This document shows positions 15,431-21,576 of a stretch of DNA of 21,576 nt, one piece after another. How positions within the stretch are numbered: position 1 is the stretch's first letter; each line of letters starts with the position of its first letter. Both the position numbers and the translations under genes were made by a program. Source of the DNA: JANRKG01 sp033763635 (GTDB taxonomy: Bacteria > Cyanobacteriota > Cyanobacteriia > GCF-001939115); assembly GCA_033763635.1 (NCBI GenBank), contig JANRKG010000202.1, forward strand, positions 1 through 21,576. The letters are read 5' to 3'. The notes under the pieces were generated by a model. It made no database searches. It was not told where the DNA came from and was given only the letters and a program-made list of their open reading frames with translations.

Positions 15431-17385
15431 CGGCCCAGCCGATCCAGGCAGTTCCACCGGAAGTTGGGACCATTACACCTCTTCCCGTCCCGTCCCTTAG
15501 TGCTTCCCATCAATCCATCTGGTATTTAGGGCTAGACGTTGGGACAACCGGGATGTCCGCTGTTCTCTTCCACCGACCCACGGGACAGTTCTATCCTATT
15601 CAGTGGCAAGAACCTGCTTTCCCAGAAGCCCCTGTCTCATTTCGTCTCCCCACAGCCCTGAGTCTTGATTTGCCCACTCCCCAACGGATGGACCCGACTC
15701 CCGCAGTATTGGGACCGATCGCCCTGGCCCAAGCCCTGGAAGACCCCCGGACCCTCCAGCCCGGTTTGTCCTCTGCTCTGATTCTTCAGCATTTCAAGGC
15801 TTATCTCCGATCGGGCATTACCCACCGCTCCTCCCATACCCAAACCTGGGAACCCATCTTGCAGTGGTCCGATCGCCATGCCGTTTCCATGCACCAACTC
15901 CAACAATCCCTGCAAGCGCTCATTGCGACCCTGCGCCAGCCCCCCTATCCTGCCCGTCTGGGGTCTGCACCGCTCAATGTTGTCACTTGCTCGGCTCCGG
16001 GGCTAGACCTGGAATCCTTTCAACGGGCGATCGAACAGTTGGCTGGGGTGATTGTGAACTATCCCGTGAACTGGTCCGACACCTATAGTTTCAATGTGCG
16101 GGAAGCGATTTTAAAGGCTCGATTAGTGCCTCATCCAGATCAGATTTGCTGCATTGAAGACCCGATCGCTGCCGTTCTATCAACCCTCCGCCCCACCGTT
16201 GCACCGGAGGCATCCCTGGCCCTGGCCATGCCCCGTTCCACTTCCTTTCCCCAGGGCGAAACGCTGGTTATTAGTGCTGGTGCCACGACCACTGATCTCG
16301 CTTTTGTCAATTTGCCCGATGATCTAACCGATCTGGGGTATCGGGACTTTATCTTTCGAAGTTTTCCCTATGCGGGAGATGCTCTGGATCAAGATATTGT
16401 ATCCCAGTTGCTCTATCCTGCCCTTGCCGCTCGGCGATCCCACTCCTCAAGTTCTCCGGTTCAGCGATCGGGTTCCTACCTCTATGGAGACGAGCATCTT
16501 CCCTGGGATGAACTGGACTTGCAAAACTGGCCCCTGCCCCGACTGGCGGATGCGGACTGGAAGACCCGCATTCGGTTGCGGCAACGCCTCGCTGCGTCTG
16601 CTCTGGGTCGAAGCTTGATAGAAGCTGCCAGCTATCTAAAGGTGATTCTGCAACATCAAGACCGCTTTGACTTGCAACTGGGCTATGAGCGGTGGACGGT
16701 CACACGGCGTGATCTGGAAAGCAAAGTGTTTCTGCCCTATCTACAACGATTAAACCGGGAACTCAATGCCCTGACGACCCGCATTGGAATTGCACCCCCG
16801 GCCATTCGACAAGTCATTTGCACCGGAGGCACCGCTTCCCTTCCGGCGATCGGGCGCTGGCTCAATCAAAAACTTCCCCAGGCGACGATCGTGCAAGATA
16901 CTTATCTGCAAAGTTCCACAACCCCTTCAACCTGTAGCCGTATCGCCTACGGATTGGCAACCCTTCCCCTGTATCCCCAGGTGCTTGATCTGGCCCGTCA
17001 TCAATACAGCGACTACTTCCTGCTGTTGGAAGTTCTGCGGGCTTTTCCCGACCAGTCTGTCTCAGCGGTTGATTTCATGCAACGGCTCGAAAAACGGGGA
17101 ATTAATACCCACGTCTGCCATCTTCACATTTTGGCAATTCTAGAAGGCCATCTGCCGCCCGGATTGGTGCCTTTAGAACGGGAAATGACCCTGTGGCACC
17201 CCGATTCCTATCAAAATCCTGACTACCAGGCTCTCACAACGGAACCCTTGTTTTATAAAGAAGGCTCCCTCTACCGTCCGAATCCCAGCCAGTGCAGCCG
17301 TCTTCAGCTTTACCTCGATCGCATCCTGGAACAGACTCAGCAACGCCTGGAAGAACCCCTGGCAGAACGAGTCCGGATGGGTTAG
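15424..17385 (+). CDS. Hsp70/actin-fold ATPase, likely reached by -1 frameshift from the upstream gene
   Basis: The frame is open from 15406 and has no ATG, GTG or TTG before 15553. The phosphate-1 motif GLDVGTTG (15529-15552) lies before that ATG, so starting there would destroy ATP binding; coordinates here begin at the -1 frame of the A9 run. Numbering from the 15553 Met, other Hsp70-type segments are IEDPIAAVLS (201-210, connect-1), LVISAGATTTDLAF (238-251, phosphate-2), YAGDALDQDIV (273-283) and VICTGGTASLPAIGRW (421-436, adenosine). In phosphate-2 the usual Asp of DLGGGT is Ser and the Gly run is broken, so catalysis may be weak. No Hsp70 beta-sandwich substrate domain is recognised; the last 130 residues are helical and unassigned. 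The first 33 residues before the motif are a Pro-rich linker, as expected inside a longer protein. Palindromic repeat copy 3 follows the stop. Confidence 0.8.
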   Translation, partial: TLTAQPIQAVPPEVGTITPLPVPSLSASHQSIWYLGLDVGTTGMSAVLFHRPTGQFYPIQWQEPAFPEAPVSFRLPTALSLDLPTPQRMDPTPAVLGPIALAQALEDPRTLQPGLSSALILQHFKAYLRSGITHRSSHTQTWEPILQWSDRHAVSMHQLQQSLQALIATLRQPPYPARLGSAPLNVVTCSAPGLDLESFQRAIEQLAGVIVNYPVNWSDTYSFNVREAILKARLVPHPDQICCIEDPIAAVLSTLRPTVAPEASLALAMPRSTSFPQGETLVISAGATTTDLAFVNLPDDLTDLGYRDFIFRSFPYAGDALDQDIVSQLLYPALAARRSHSSSSPVQRSGSYLYGDEHLPWDELDLQNWPLPRLADADWKTRIRLRQRLAASALGRSLIEAASYLKVILQHQDRFDLQLGYERWTVTRRDLESKVFLPYLQRLNRELNALTTRIGIAPPAIRQVICTGGTASLPAIGRWLNQKLPQATIVQDTYLQSSTTPSTCSRIAYGLATLPLYPQVLDLARHQYSDYFLLLEVLRAFPDQSVSAVDFMQRLEKRGINTHVCHLHILAILEGHLPPGLVPLEREMTLWHPDSYQNPDYQALTTEPLFYKEGSLYRPNPSQCSRLQLYLDRILEQTQQRLEEPLAERVRMG

Positions 17386-17475
17386 GAGATTTCTAGAAAA
17401 GAGTTTACCTGGGGATGCCCCTTCGACTCCGCTCAGGGCACGGGTGCTAGTTGAGCGAAGCCGAAACTCGCAGGT
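17386..17475. repeat. Interspersed palindromic repeat, copy 3
   Basis: GAGATTTCTAGAAAAGAG starts at the base after the TAG of the ATPase gene. Most bases match copy 1 across about 88 positions, including CTCCGCTCAGGGC, GGGTGCTAGTTGAGCGAAG and CCGAAAC. The core arms TTCGACTCCGCTCA and TGAGCGAAGCCGAA are complementary with two mismatches. The right end is decayed. A pyrimidine-rich run at about 17510-17560 follows, vaguely like the CCTTCTG heptamers; nothing else is seen up to the next promoter. Confidence 0.75.
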
Positions 17476-17651
17476 TTCTTCCCACAGAAGTATTATTTTT
17501 CCCGCCTTTCTCTACCCTCTGCCCCTTGCCACCCTTCACCCTCCCTACTTTCCCTTACGGCATCGTTATCGGAACTTTAAAGAACTGCTGAAAACTTCAA
17601 AGATTGTGCAAAAGCCCGTACTTTTGCTGGCTTCAGCCCAGGGGCACCTTC

Positions 17652-17657
17652 TAATAT
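17652..17657 (+). promoter_or_regulatory. Possible -10 box TAATAT for the sugar transferase
   Basis: TAATAT lies about 40 bases before the GTG start at 17698, which suits a short leader containing the ribosome site. No well-spaced -35 element was found (TTGCTG at 17624 is 22 bases away). Confidence 0.28.
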
Positions 17658-17697
17658 CACGATAGAAGCAACGCAAAACCTTGAAGGAGCCAACTGC

Positions 17698-18375
17698 GTG
17701 GTTACTACGACTGACTTTTCCAAACTCTCCCACCTGTCTCTCCCTAGCTTGAACTACAGCCGTGAAATCCATCAATCGGCGGCCAGCAAGATGAAGCGGT
17801 TTGTAGATATCGTGGGTGCCCTGGTTGGCCTCACTCTGACAGCCCTCATCTTCATCCCCGTTGCGATCGCCATCCAATTAGATAACCCTGGTCCTATCTT
17901 CTTCAGTCAAGTGCGGTGTGGGTTGAAAGGCCGCCCCTTCCGCATCTGGAAGTTTCGATCGATGGTTGCGGATGCAGACAAACTGAAGCATCTGGTCAAT
18001 AACGAAGCGAAGGGCAATATCTTCAAGAACCGGAACGACCCCAGAATTACCCGCGTCGGTCGATTCCTTCGCAAGACCAGCCTGGATGAACTGCCCCAAT
18101 TCTGGAATGTGCTGAAGGGAGATATGAGCCTGGTTGGTACACGCCCCCCGACGGTTGATGAAGTGATGAATTACAGCCGTCATCACTGGAAGCGCCTGGA
18201 TGTAAAACCCGGAATCACCGGTGAGTGGCAGGTGAATGGACGCTCCTCTGTCCAGGACTTTGAAGATATCGTCAAGATGGATGTGGACTATCAGGAAAAG
18301 TGGACCGTGCTTTATGACCTGGAGTTAATCATCAGAACCGTGCTGGTCGTCGTCGCTAAGAAAGGCGCTTACTAA
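17698..18375 (+). CDS. Bacterial sugar transferase (monotopic phosphoglycosyl transferase)
   Basis: A 225-residue enzyme of the WcaJ/PglC-like family (Pfam bacterial sugar transferase). It would transfer a sugar-1-phosphate from a nucleotide sugar to undecaprenyl phosphate, starting an exopolysaccharide or O-antigen repeat unit at the inner face of the plasma membrane. One re-entrant hydrophobic helix lies at about 37-60, followed by the family segments GPIFFSQVRCGLKGRPF (65-81) and WKFRSM (84-89). The catalytic Asp-Glu pair is D130-E131 in SLDELPQFWNVLKGDMS, then LVGTRPP (145-151) and PGITGEWQVNGRS (171-183). The length is that of the minimal catalytic form, without the extra N-terminal membrane spans of WcaJ. 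The start is GTG with AAGGAG eight bases upstream. No glycosyltransferases or export genes are adjacent. A terminator follows, so it is probably monocistronic. Confidence 0.92.
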   Translation: MVTTTDFSKLSHLSLPSLNYSREIHQSAASKMKRFVDIVGALVGLTLTALIFIPVAIAIQLDNPGPIFFSQVRCGLKGRPFRIWKFRSMVADADKLKHLVNNEAKGNIFKNRNDPRITRVGRFLRKTSLDELPQFWNVLKGDMSLVGTRPPTVDEVMNYSRHHWKRLDVKPGITGEWQVNGRSSVQDFEDIVKMDVDYQEKWTVLYDLELIIRTVLVVVAKKGAY

Positions 18376-18441
18376 AAGTTTTCAAAAAGGTTGCAAAAAA
18401 AGCTTCTAAAAGTTTTCTAGAGTTTGGAATAGGTTAATGGG

Positions 18442-18470
18442 AAGGGGGCGAAAGCTCCCTTTTTCTTTTT
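18442..18470 (+). terminator. Rho-independent terminator after the sugar transferase
   Basis: AAGGGGGC (18442-18449) pairs with GCTCCCTT (18454-18461) through eight pairs, one a G-U, closing a GAAA tetraloop, followed by TTTTCTTTTT. Upstream, between the stop codon and the hairpin, CTAAAAGTTTTC occurs twice about 35 bases apart. Confidence 0.8.
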
Positions 18471-18512
18471 AAGATAGGCGAGTAGCTAATTTGTTCGTTC
18501 CCTCCCTGTCTT

Positions 18513-19055
18513 ATGAATCTACCGATCGGGATTACCCTATCGCGGCTCCTGGGCGTTCCTTTCGTCCTGTACCTGCTCCATCACCCGACCCCCCGCGCCC
18601 GCTGGCTTGCCTTAGGAATTTTTCTGGCGGCAGCGGGGACAGACTGGTTAGATGGATACCTGGCCCGTCGCCTGAACCAGATCACTGATATGGGTAAATT
18701 TCTGGACCCCCTGGTGGACAAGTTTCTTGTGCTGGCTCCCCTGCTGGCTCTGGTGGAATTGGGGCAAGTCCCTGCGTGGGGAGTGTTTCTGATTCTGGCG
18801 CGGGAGTTGGCAATTTCTGGATGGCGCATTAATCCCGCTCTGTCCGGAGGCACCCAGATTCAGGGGGCGAACTGGTGGGGGAAGGTGAAGACAGTCGTAC
18901 AAATGGGGGCGATCGCTGTTCTCATTGCCCCGCCTCTGTTCGCCCAGTGGGATTTGCTCGGTGCGGTAGGCTTCTGGGTTTCGGTGGCCCTAACTCTAGC
19001 TTCTGGCGTGACTTACATCTGGCCTCAGCCTACCGATAAAGTTAAGGCTGTTTAA
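18513..19055 (+). CDS. pgsA: PgsA-type CDP-alcohol phosphatidyltransferase
   Basis: Probably phosphatidylglycerophosphate synthase (CDP-diacylglycerol + glycerol-3-phosphate). This is the route to phosphatidylglycerol, the only phospholipid of cyanobacterial membranes. The 180 residues match the family. The full signature DG-x2-AR-x8-G-x3-D-x3-D is present, with D47, G48, A51, R52, G61, D65 and D69, and LDPLVDK binds the metal ions. The N-terminus MNLPIGITLSRLL is the usual NLPN-type start. About five or six hydrophobic spans are visible. No Shine-Dalgarno precedes the ATG at 18513. Assignment to PgsA over another CDP-alcohol transferase rests on length and N-terminus. It lies after a terminator, so it should have its own promoter. 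Confidence 0.9.
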   Translation: MNLPIGITLSRLLGVPFVLYLLHHPTPRARWLALGIFLAAAGTDWLDGYLARRLNQITDMGKFLDPLVDKFLVLAPLLALVELGQVPAWGVFLILARELAISGWRINPALSGGTQIQGANWWGKVKTVVQMGAIAVLIAPPLFAQWDLLGAVGFWVSVALTLASGVTYIWPQPTDKVKAV

Positions 19056-19184
19056 GCCAATCTTCGCTCTGCCTAAAGGTTCTATCCTGGTGGGGAGTGA
19101 ACGGCTTCATGAAGTTCTTAAATTTGTATCAGAACTTACGGAATTCAGGTTCGCTTACTATTTGGAATCTTTAGGCTAATTTCT

Positions 19185-20054
19185 ATGGAAACAGACAGTG
19201 CAACGATCGAATCACAACCTTTAGGGCAACTGGTCATTATTGGGGGCGCAGAAGACCGGACGAATGATTGTCGGATTCTGCGGGAATTTATTCGACGGGC
19301 CGGAGGTCGGCAGGCCCGGATTGCGGTCATGACAGCGGCAACTGACCACCCAGGAGAAGTGGGCCACGATTACCAGCAGATCTTTGAACGACTTGGCGCA
19401 GAACAAGTCTGGCTTGTCGATACCAGCCGTCGTGAAGATGCAGACAAAACGGAGTGGCTGGACGCGATTCGAGAGGCGACCGGGGTGTACTTTACGGGGG
19501 GCAGTCAGGCCCGAATCACGGAGCGGCTGAAGGATACTGAACTAGATAAGATTATTCACGATCGCTATGCTCAAGGTCTCGTTGTGGGAGGCACCAGTGC
19601 CGGAGCCGCCATGATGCCCGACATGATGATCGTCGAAGGTGAGTCAGAAACCAACCCCCGTATGGAAGTCGTCGAGATGGATCGGGGGATGGGCTTTTTA
19701 CCCGGTGTCGTTGTTGATCAACATTTTGCCCAACGGGGTCGCCTGGGGCGGTTACTCTCCGCCCTGGCCCAACAACCTGTCGTTCTGGGGCTGGGAATTG
19801 ATGAAGACACGGCGATGATTGTTAATGGAGATGTGTTTGAGGTGGTTGGATCGGGGGCTATTACGGTCATAGACGTAGCCGACATCACCCACAGCAATCT
19901 TCATACGCTTCTGAACGATGAAGTGCTATCTCTCTGTAATGCAAGGTTGCATATTTTGCCAGAAGGGTATCGCTTTAATCTAAAGACTCGTGAACCCGTT
20001 TTTGAAGACACCCCTGCTGAGACGATTCCTGCGATCACGACTCAAGCGGCTTAG
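19185..20054 (+). CDS. cphB: CphB, cyanophycinase
   Basis: A 289-residue serine-type exopeptidase of family S51 that cuts cyanophycin, the Asp-Arg nitrogen reserve polymer, to beta-Asp-Arg dipeptides in the cytoplasm. The nucleophile is Ser138 in GGTSAGAAMM. His180 in VVDQHFAQRGRLGRL and Glu207 in GLGIDEDTA fit the known triad (Ser132, His174 and Glu201 in the Synechocystis enzyme) with a constant offset of six. QLVIIGGAEDR (15-25) and YFTGGSQARI (102-111) are also family-typical. In many cyanobacteria cphA (cyanophycin synthetase) follows directly; here the next gene is a convergent histidine kinase, so cphB is alone. No clear ribosome site precedes the ATG at 19185. Confidence 0.95.
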   Translation: METDSATIESQPLGQLVIIGGAEDRTNDCRILREFIRRAGGRQARIAVMTAATDHPGEVGHDYQQIFERLGAEQVWLVDTSRREDADKTEWLDAIREATGVYFTGGSQARITERLKDTELDKIIHDRYAQGLVVGGTSAGAAMMPDMMIVEGESETNPRMEVVEMDRGMGFLPGVVVDQHFAQRGRLGRLLSALAQQPVVLGLGIDEDTAMIVNGDVFEVVGSGAITVIDVADITHSNLHTLLNDEVLSLCNARLHILPEGYRFNLKTREPVFEDTPAETIPAITTQAA

Positions 20055-20055
20055 A

Positions 20056-20083
20056 GGAAGGCAAAGGGCAGAAGGCAGAAGGG
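20056..20083. repeat. Short heptamer-type tandem repeat after cphB
   Basis: GGAAGGCAAAGGGCAGAAGG followed by CAGAAGGGA is an imperfect run of AGAAGGC/GGCAGAA heptamers beginning one base after the cphB stop. It is the same type as the run inside cobT. The rest of the 104-base gap to the kinase gene shows no strong terminator. Confidence 0.6.
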
Positions 20084-20158
20084 AACTGTTCACAACTGGG
20101 TGATTGTGCCTGTCAAGGTTCGCGCCTGTTAATCTGCCATACCCTGAACGGGGACTGC

Positions 20159-21394
20159 TTACTCAACAGCAAATGTAATTACAAACCGAGTTCCTTGTTG
20201 ACCTTCAACTGTCAGGGTGCCCTTTAGTTGCTGCACGAGCGATCGAACTAATCGTAAGCCGAGGGAGCGGGTTTGATTCACGTTGAGGTCGGGCGGTAGC
20301 CCAATTCCATCGTCCTGGACTGTTAGCGCGTATTGGGAAGCTGTCCGTTGCAAGGAAATTTGAATGGTTCCAGGGCGATCGTCTGGAAACGCATGCTTCA
20401 GCACATTGGAAACTAGCTCGTTCAAAATGAGGCCACAGGGATTGGCAATATCGACACAAAATCGAACGGGGACTACATCAAACCGAACGTTCACCCGATG
20501 ACGGTCTGCATTGTAGGAATTGAATAAATCTTCTACCAGAGATTGAAGATACTCAGCGAAGTTAATTTGAGCTAGATTCTTAGACTGGTAGAGCTTTTCA
20601 TGAATCAGGCCCATTGCATGAACCCGGTTCTGGCTTTCGCGGAGTTGTTCGAGCGCTTGCGAGTCTTTAATCGTATTAGCCTGTAATCGCAATAGACTAC
20701 ACACTGTCTGCAAATTGTTCTTCACCCGGTGGTGAATTTCCTGGAGTAAAACTTCCTTCTCGGCAAGGGATTTTTGTAAAACATCGGCCGATCTTTGCCG
20801 CTCTAGTTCAACCGACGCACGGGCGGCAAAGATGCGAAGAATGGCCTCCACCTGTTGGGGATACTTGATTGGGCGATCGTGAATGACACAAATATTGCCG
20901 ATCGATCGTCCTTCCGAATCTCTTAACGGGACTCCAATGTAACTTTCCCCCTCCAAAGATGCCAGCAGTTGATATCCCTGGAATTGCTGTTGTAAACCCC
21001 TCAAACACTGATACCCGCCCACTTTCATCGACAAACTACAGCAGGGAGCCTCGGAGAGGGGAAATGCCGTTGGAGGTTGGGCCTGTCCATCCGACCAGAA
21101 AGCTAACGTTTGCAACTCATCGTTTATCAGTTCGGTGATGACTGCATGGCGGATTTGGAGCGCTAGGCTCAAGTGTTTTGCCAAAATCGTTAAAAACTCT
21201 TGTCCAGTAGATGCAGCGGTTGCAGCCGTAATGTCTTGGAGAGAAATGTCTAACCACTTACGTTCTGGTTGCTCTTCATCCAAGGTTTGCTGAGCTTCAA
21301 GGGCTGCATTCCGTTTGCGAAGAGTAACAATCTCCGTGATCAGTTCTTCGTGAGATAGCTGGATGAGTTCTGGTTGAAGAATGGGAAGATTCAC
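20159..21394 (-). CDS. GAF-domain HisKA_2-type sensor histidine kinase
   Basis: A 411-residue cytoplasmic-looking kinase without membrane spans. A short coiled coil (15-45) precedes a GAF sensor domain (about 50-198, with GESYIGVPLRDSEGRSIGNI at 149-168 and cysteines at 118, 119 and 130). A HisKA_2 dimerisation domain follows, its phospho-acceptor probably H221 in LLQEIHHRVKNNLQ, then an HATPase domain with N-box LNELVSNVLKHAF (324-336), G1 DDGIGLP (361-367), SLGLRLV (377-383) and GTRFVITF (401-408). HisKA_2 kinases of this kind are common in light or stress signalling, but the GAF domain shows no clear bilin-binding Cys-His pair, so the signal is unknown. No response regulator is adjacent. 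The start is GTG at 21394 without a clear ribosome site. It is convergent with cphB. Confidence 0.92.
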   Translation of the reverse strand: MNLPILQPELIQLSHEELITEIVTLRKRNAALEAQQTLDEEQPERKWLDISLQDITAATAASTGQEFLTILAKHLSLALQIRHAVITELINDELQTLAFWSDGQAQPPTAFPLSEAPCCSLSMKVGGYQCLRGLQQQFQGYQLLASLEGESYIGVPLRDSEGRSIGNICVIHDRPIKYPQQVEAILRIFAARASVELERQRSADVLQKSLAEKEVLLQEIHHRVKNNLQTVCSLLRLQANTIKDSQALEQLRESQNRVHAMGLIHEKLYQSKNLAQINFAEYLQSLVEDLFNSYNADRHRVNVRFDVVPVRFCVDIANPCGLILNELVSNVLKHAFPDDRPGTIQISLQRTASQYALTVQDDGIGLPPDLNVNQTRSLGLRLVRSLVQQLKGTLTVEGQQGTRFVITFAVE

Positions 21395-21455
21395 AGGAAT
21401 TCTAAAAGCTGATGGTGTTACTGGTTTCAGTGTGCCCAGATGAATCTAAAGAATC

Positions 21456-21491
21456 ACAAAAAAGAAGGGGTGGGGTTCCACTCCTTCTTTT
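21456..21491 (-). terminator. Rho-independent terminator of the alcohol dehydrogenase gene
   Basis: AAAAGAAGGGGTGG (21460-21473) pairs with CCACTCCTTCTTTT (21478-21491), with one G-U pair and a four-base loop. On the minus strand it starts 25 bases after the dehydrogenase stop and ends in a T-run. It is nearly symmetrical, so it might also act on the plus strand. Confidence 0.8.
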
Positions 21492-21516
21492 CCAACCATG
21501 ATGCCTGATGTTCTTA

Positions 21517-21576
21517 CTAAGGTTTCAGGACAATCTTGATACAGTTATCCTTCTTGTTTTTAAAGATGTCGTATCC
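21517..21576 (-). CDS. C-terminal end of a zinc-dependent alcohol dehydrogenase (partial)
   Basis: Only the last 19 codons are in the window: GYDIFKNKKDNCIKIVLKP and stop. This matches the end typical of medium-chain zinc alcohol dehydrogenases of the threonine/formaldehyde dehydrogenase-like group in cyanobacteria, where a Y-D-x-F-x-x-K-x-D-x-C-I-K-V-V-L-K-P tail is common. No catalytic residue is visible, so the assignment is tentative. A strong terminator follows. Confidence 0.5.
   Translation of the reverse strand, partial: GYDIFKNKKDNCIKIVLKP

Noticed and set aside
15553..17385. ATG at 15553 as the true start of the Hsp70-like gene
   Set aside because: It would remove the phosphate-1 ATP-binding motif GLDVGTTG, which is encoded just upstream in the same frame, and no ribosome site precedes it.

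Overview
The window reads as a cyanobacterial chromosome segment. The evidence is the HIP1 octamer GCGATCGC (seen at about 6991, 10192, 10673, 12797, 17873 and 18909, plus many relaxed CGATCG sites), a CpeS/CpcS-type bilin-lyase homologue, an archaeal/cyanobacterial-type CobT, cyanophycinase, and the purC-bamA-lpxC order. Short tandem heptamers and intergenic palindromes suggest a filamentous, Leptolyngbya-like lineage, but that placement is a guess. I see no phage, IS, CRISPR, tRNA or rRNA genes.

Layout. On the minus strand, 1-4171 holds an envelope/purine block: purC, bamA (Omp85), lpxC and possibly the first codons of fabZ. A lone SAM-dependent methyltransferase lies on plus at 4382-5257. 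A two-gene minus-strand unit follows (5572-7433): a CpeS/CpcS-like protein translationally coupled to a lipoprotein solute-binding protein. An AT-rich 745-base gap with arrayed hairpins leads to a small coiled-coil protein (8179-8559). A minus-strand run, Crp/Fnr regulator - DUF2232-type membrane protein - CobT, fills 8726-11329. After a 900-base non-coding stretch the plus strand carries a very large acidic repeat protein and an Hsp70/actin-fold ATPase (12266-17385). Then come a monotopic sugar-phosphate transferase, a PgsA-type phosphatidyltransferase and cyanophycinase (plus), a GAF/HisKA_2 histidine kinase (minus), and the last 19 codons of a zinc alcohol dehydrogenase (minus).

Most interesting point: the acidic repeat protein ends at an A9 run (CCC AAA AAA AAA CTT TAA). 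The -1 frame of that run is open straight into the Hsp70-like gene. That downstream frame has no ATG, GTG or TTG before an ATG which cuts through the ATP-binding phosphate-1 motif GLDVGTTG. The two ORFs therefore look like one protein of about 1,700 residues. It would be made by ribosomal -1 frameshifting or transcriptional slippage, or else split by a homopolymer error. The upstream part carries about ten degenerate copies of a short motif (consensus near TLEDLFAELP).

A family of interspersed palindromic repeats appears four times. Three copies directly follow the stop codon of a plus-strand gene. A heptamer repeat has been absorbed in frame into cobT, and a 14-bp tandem repeat begins within the last codons of cobT. 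All functions are inferred from motifs recognised by eye; no database search was run.
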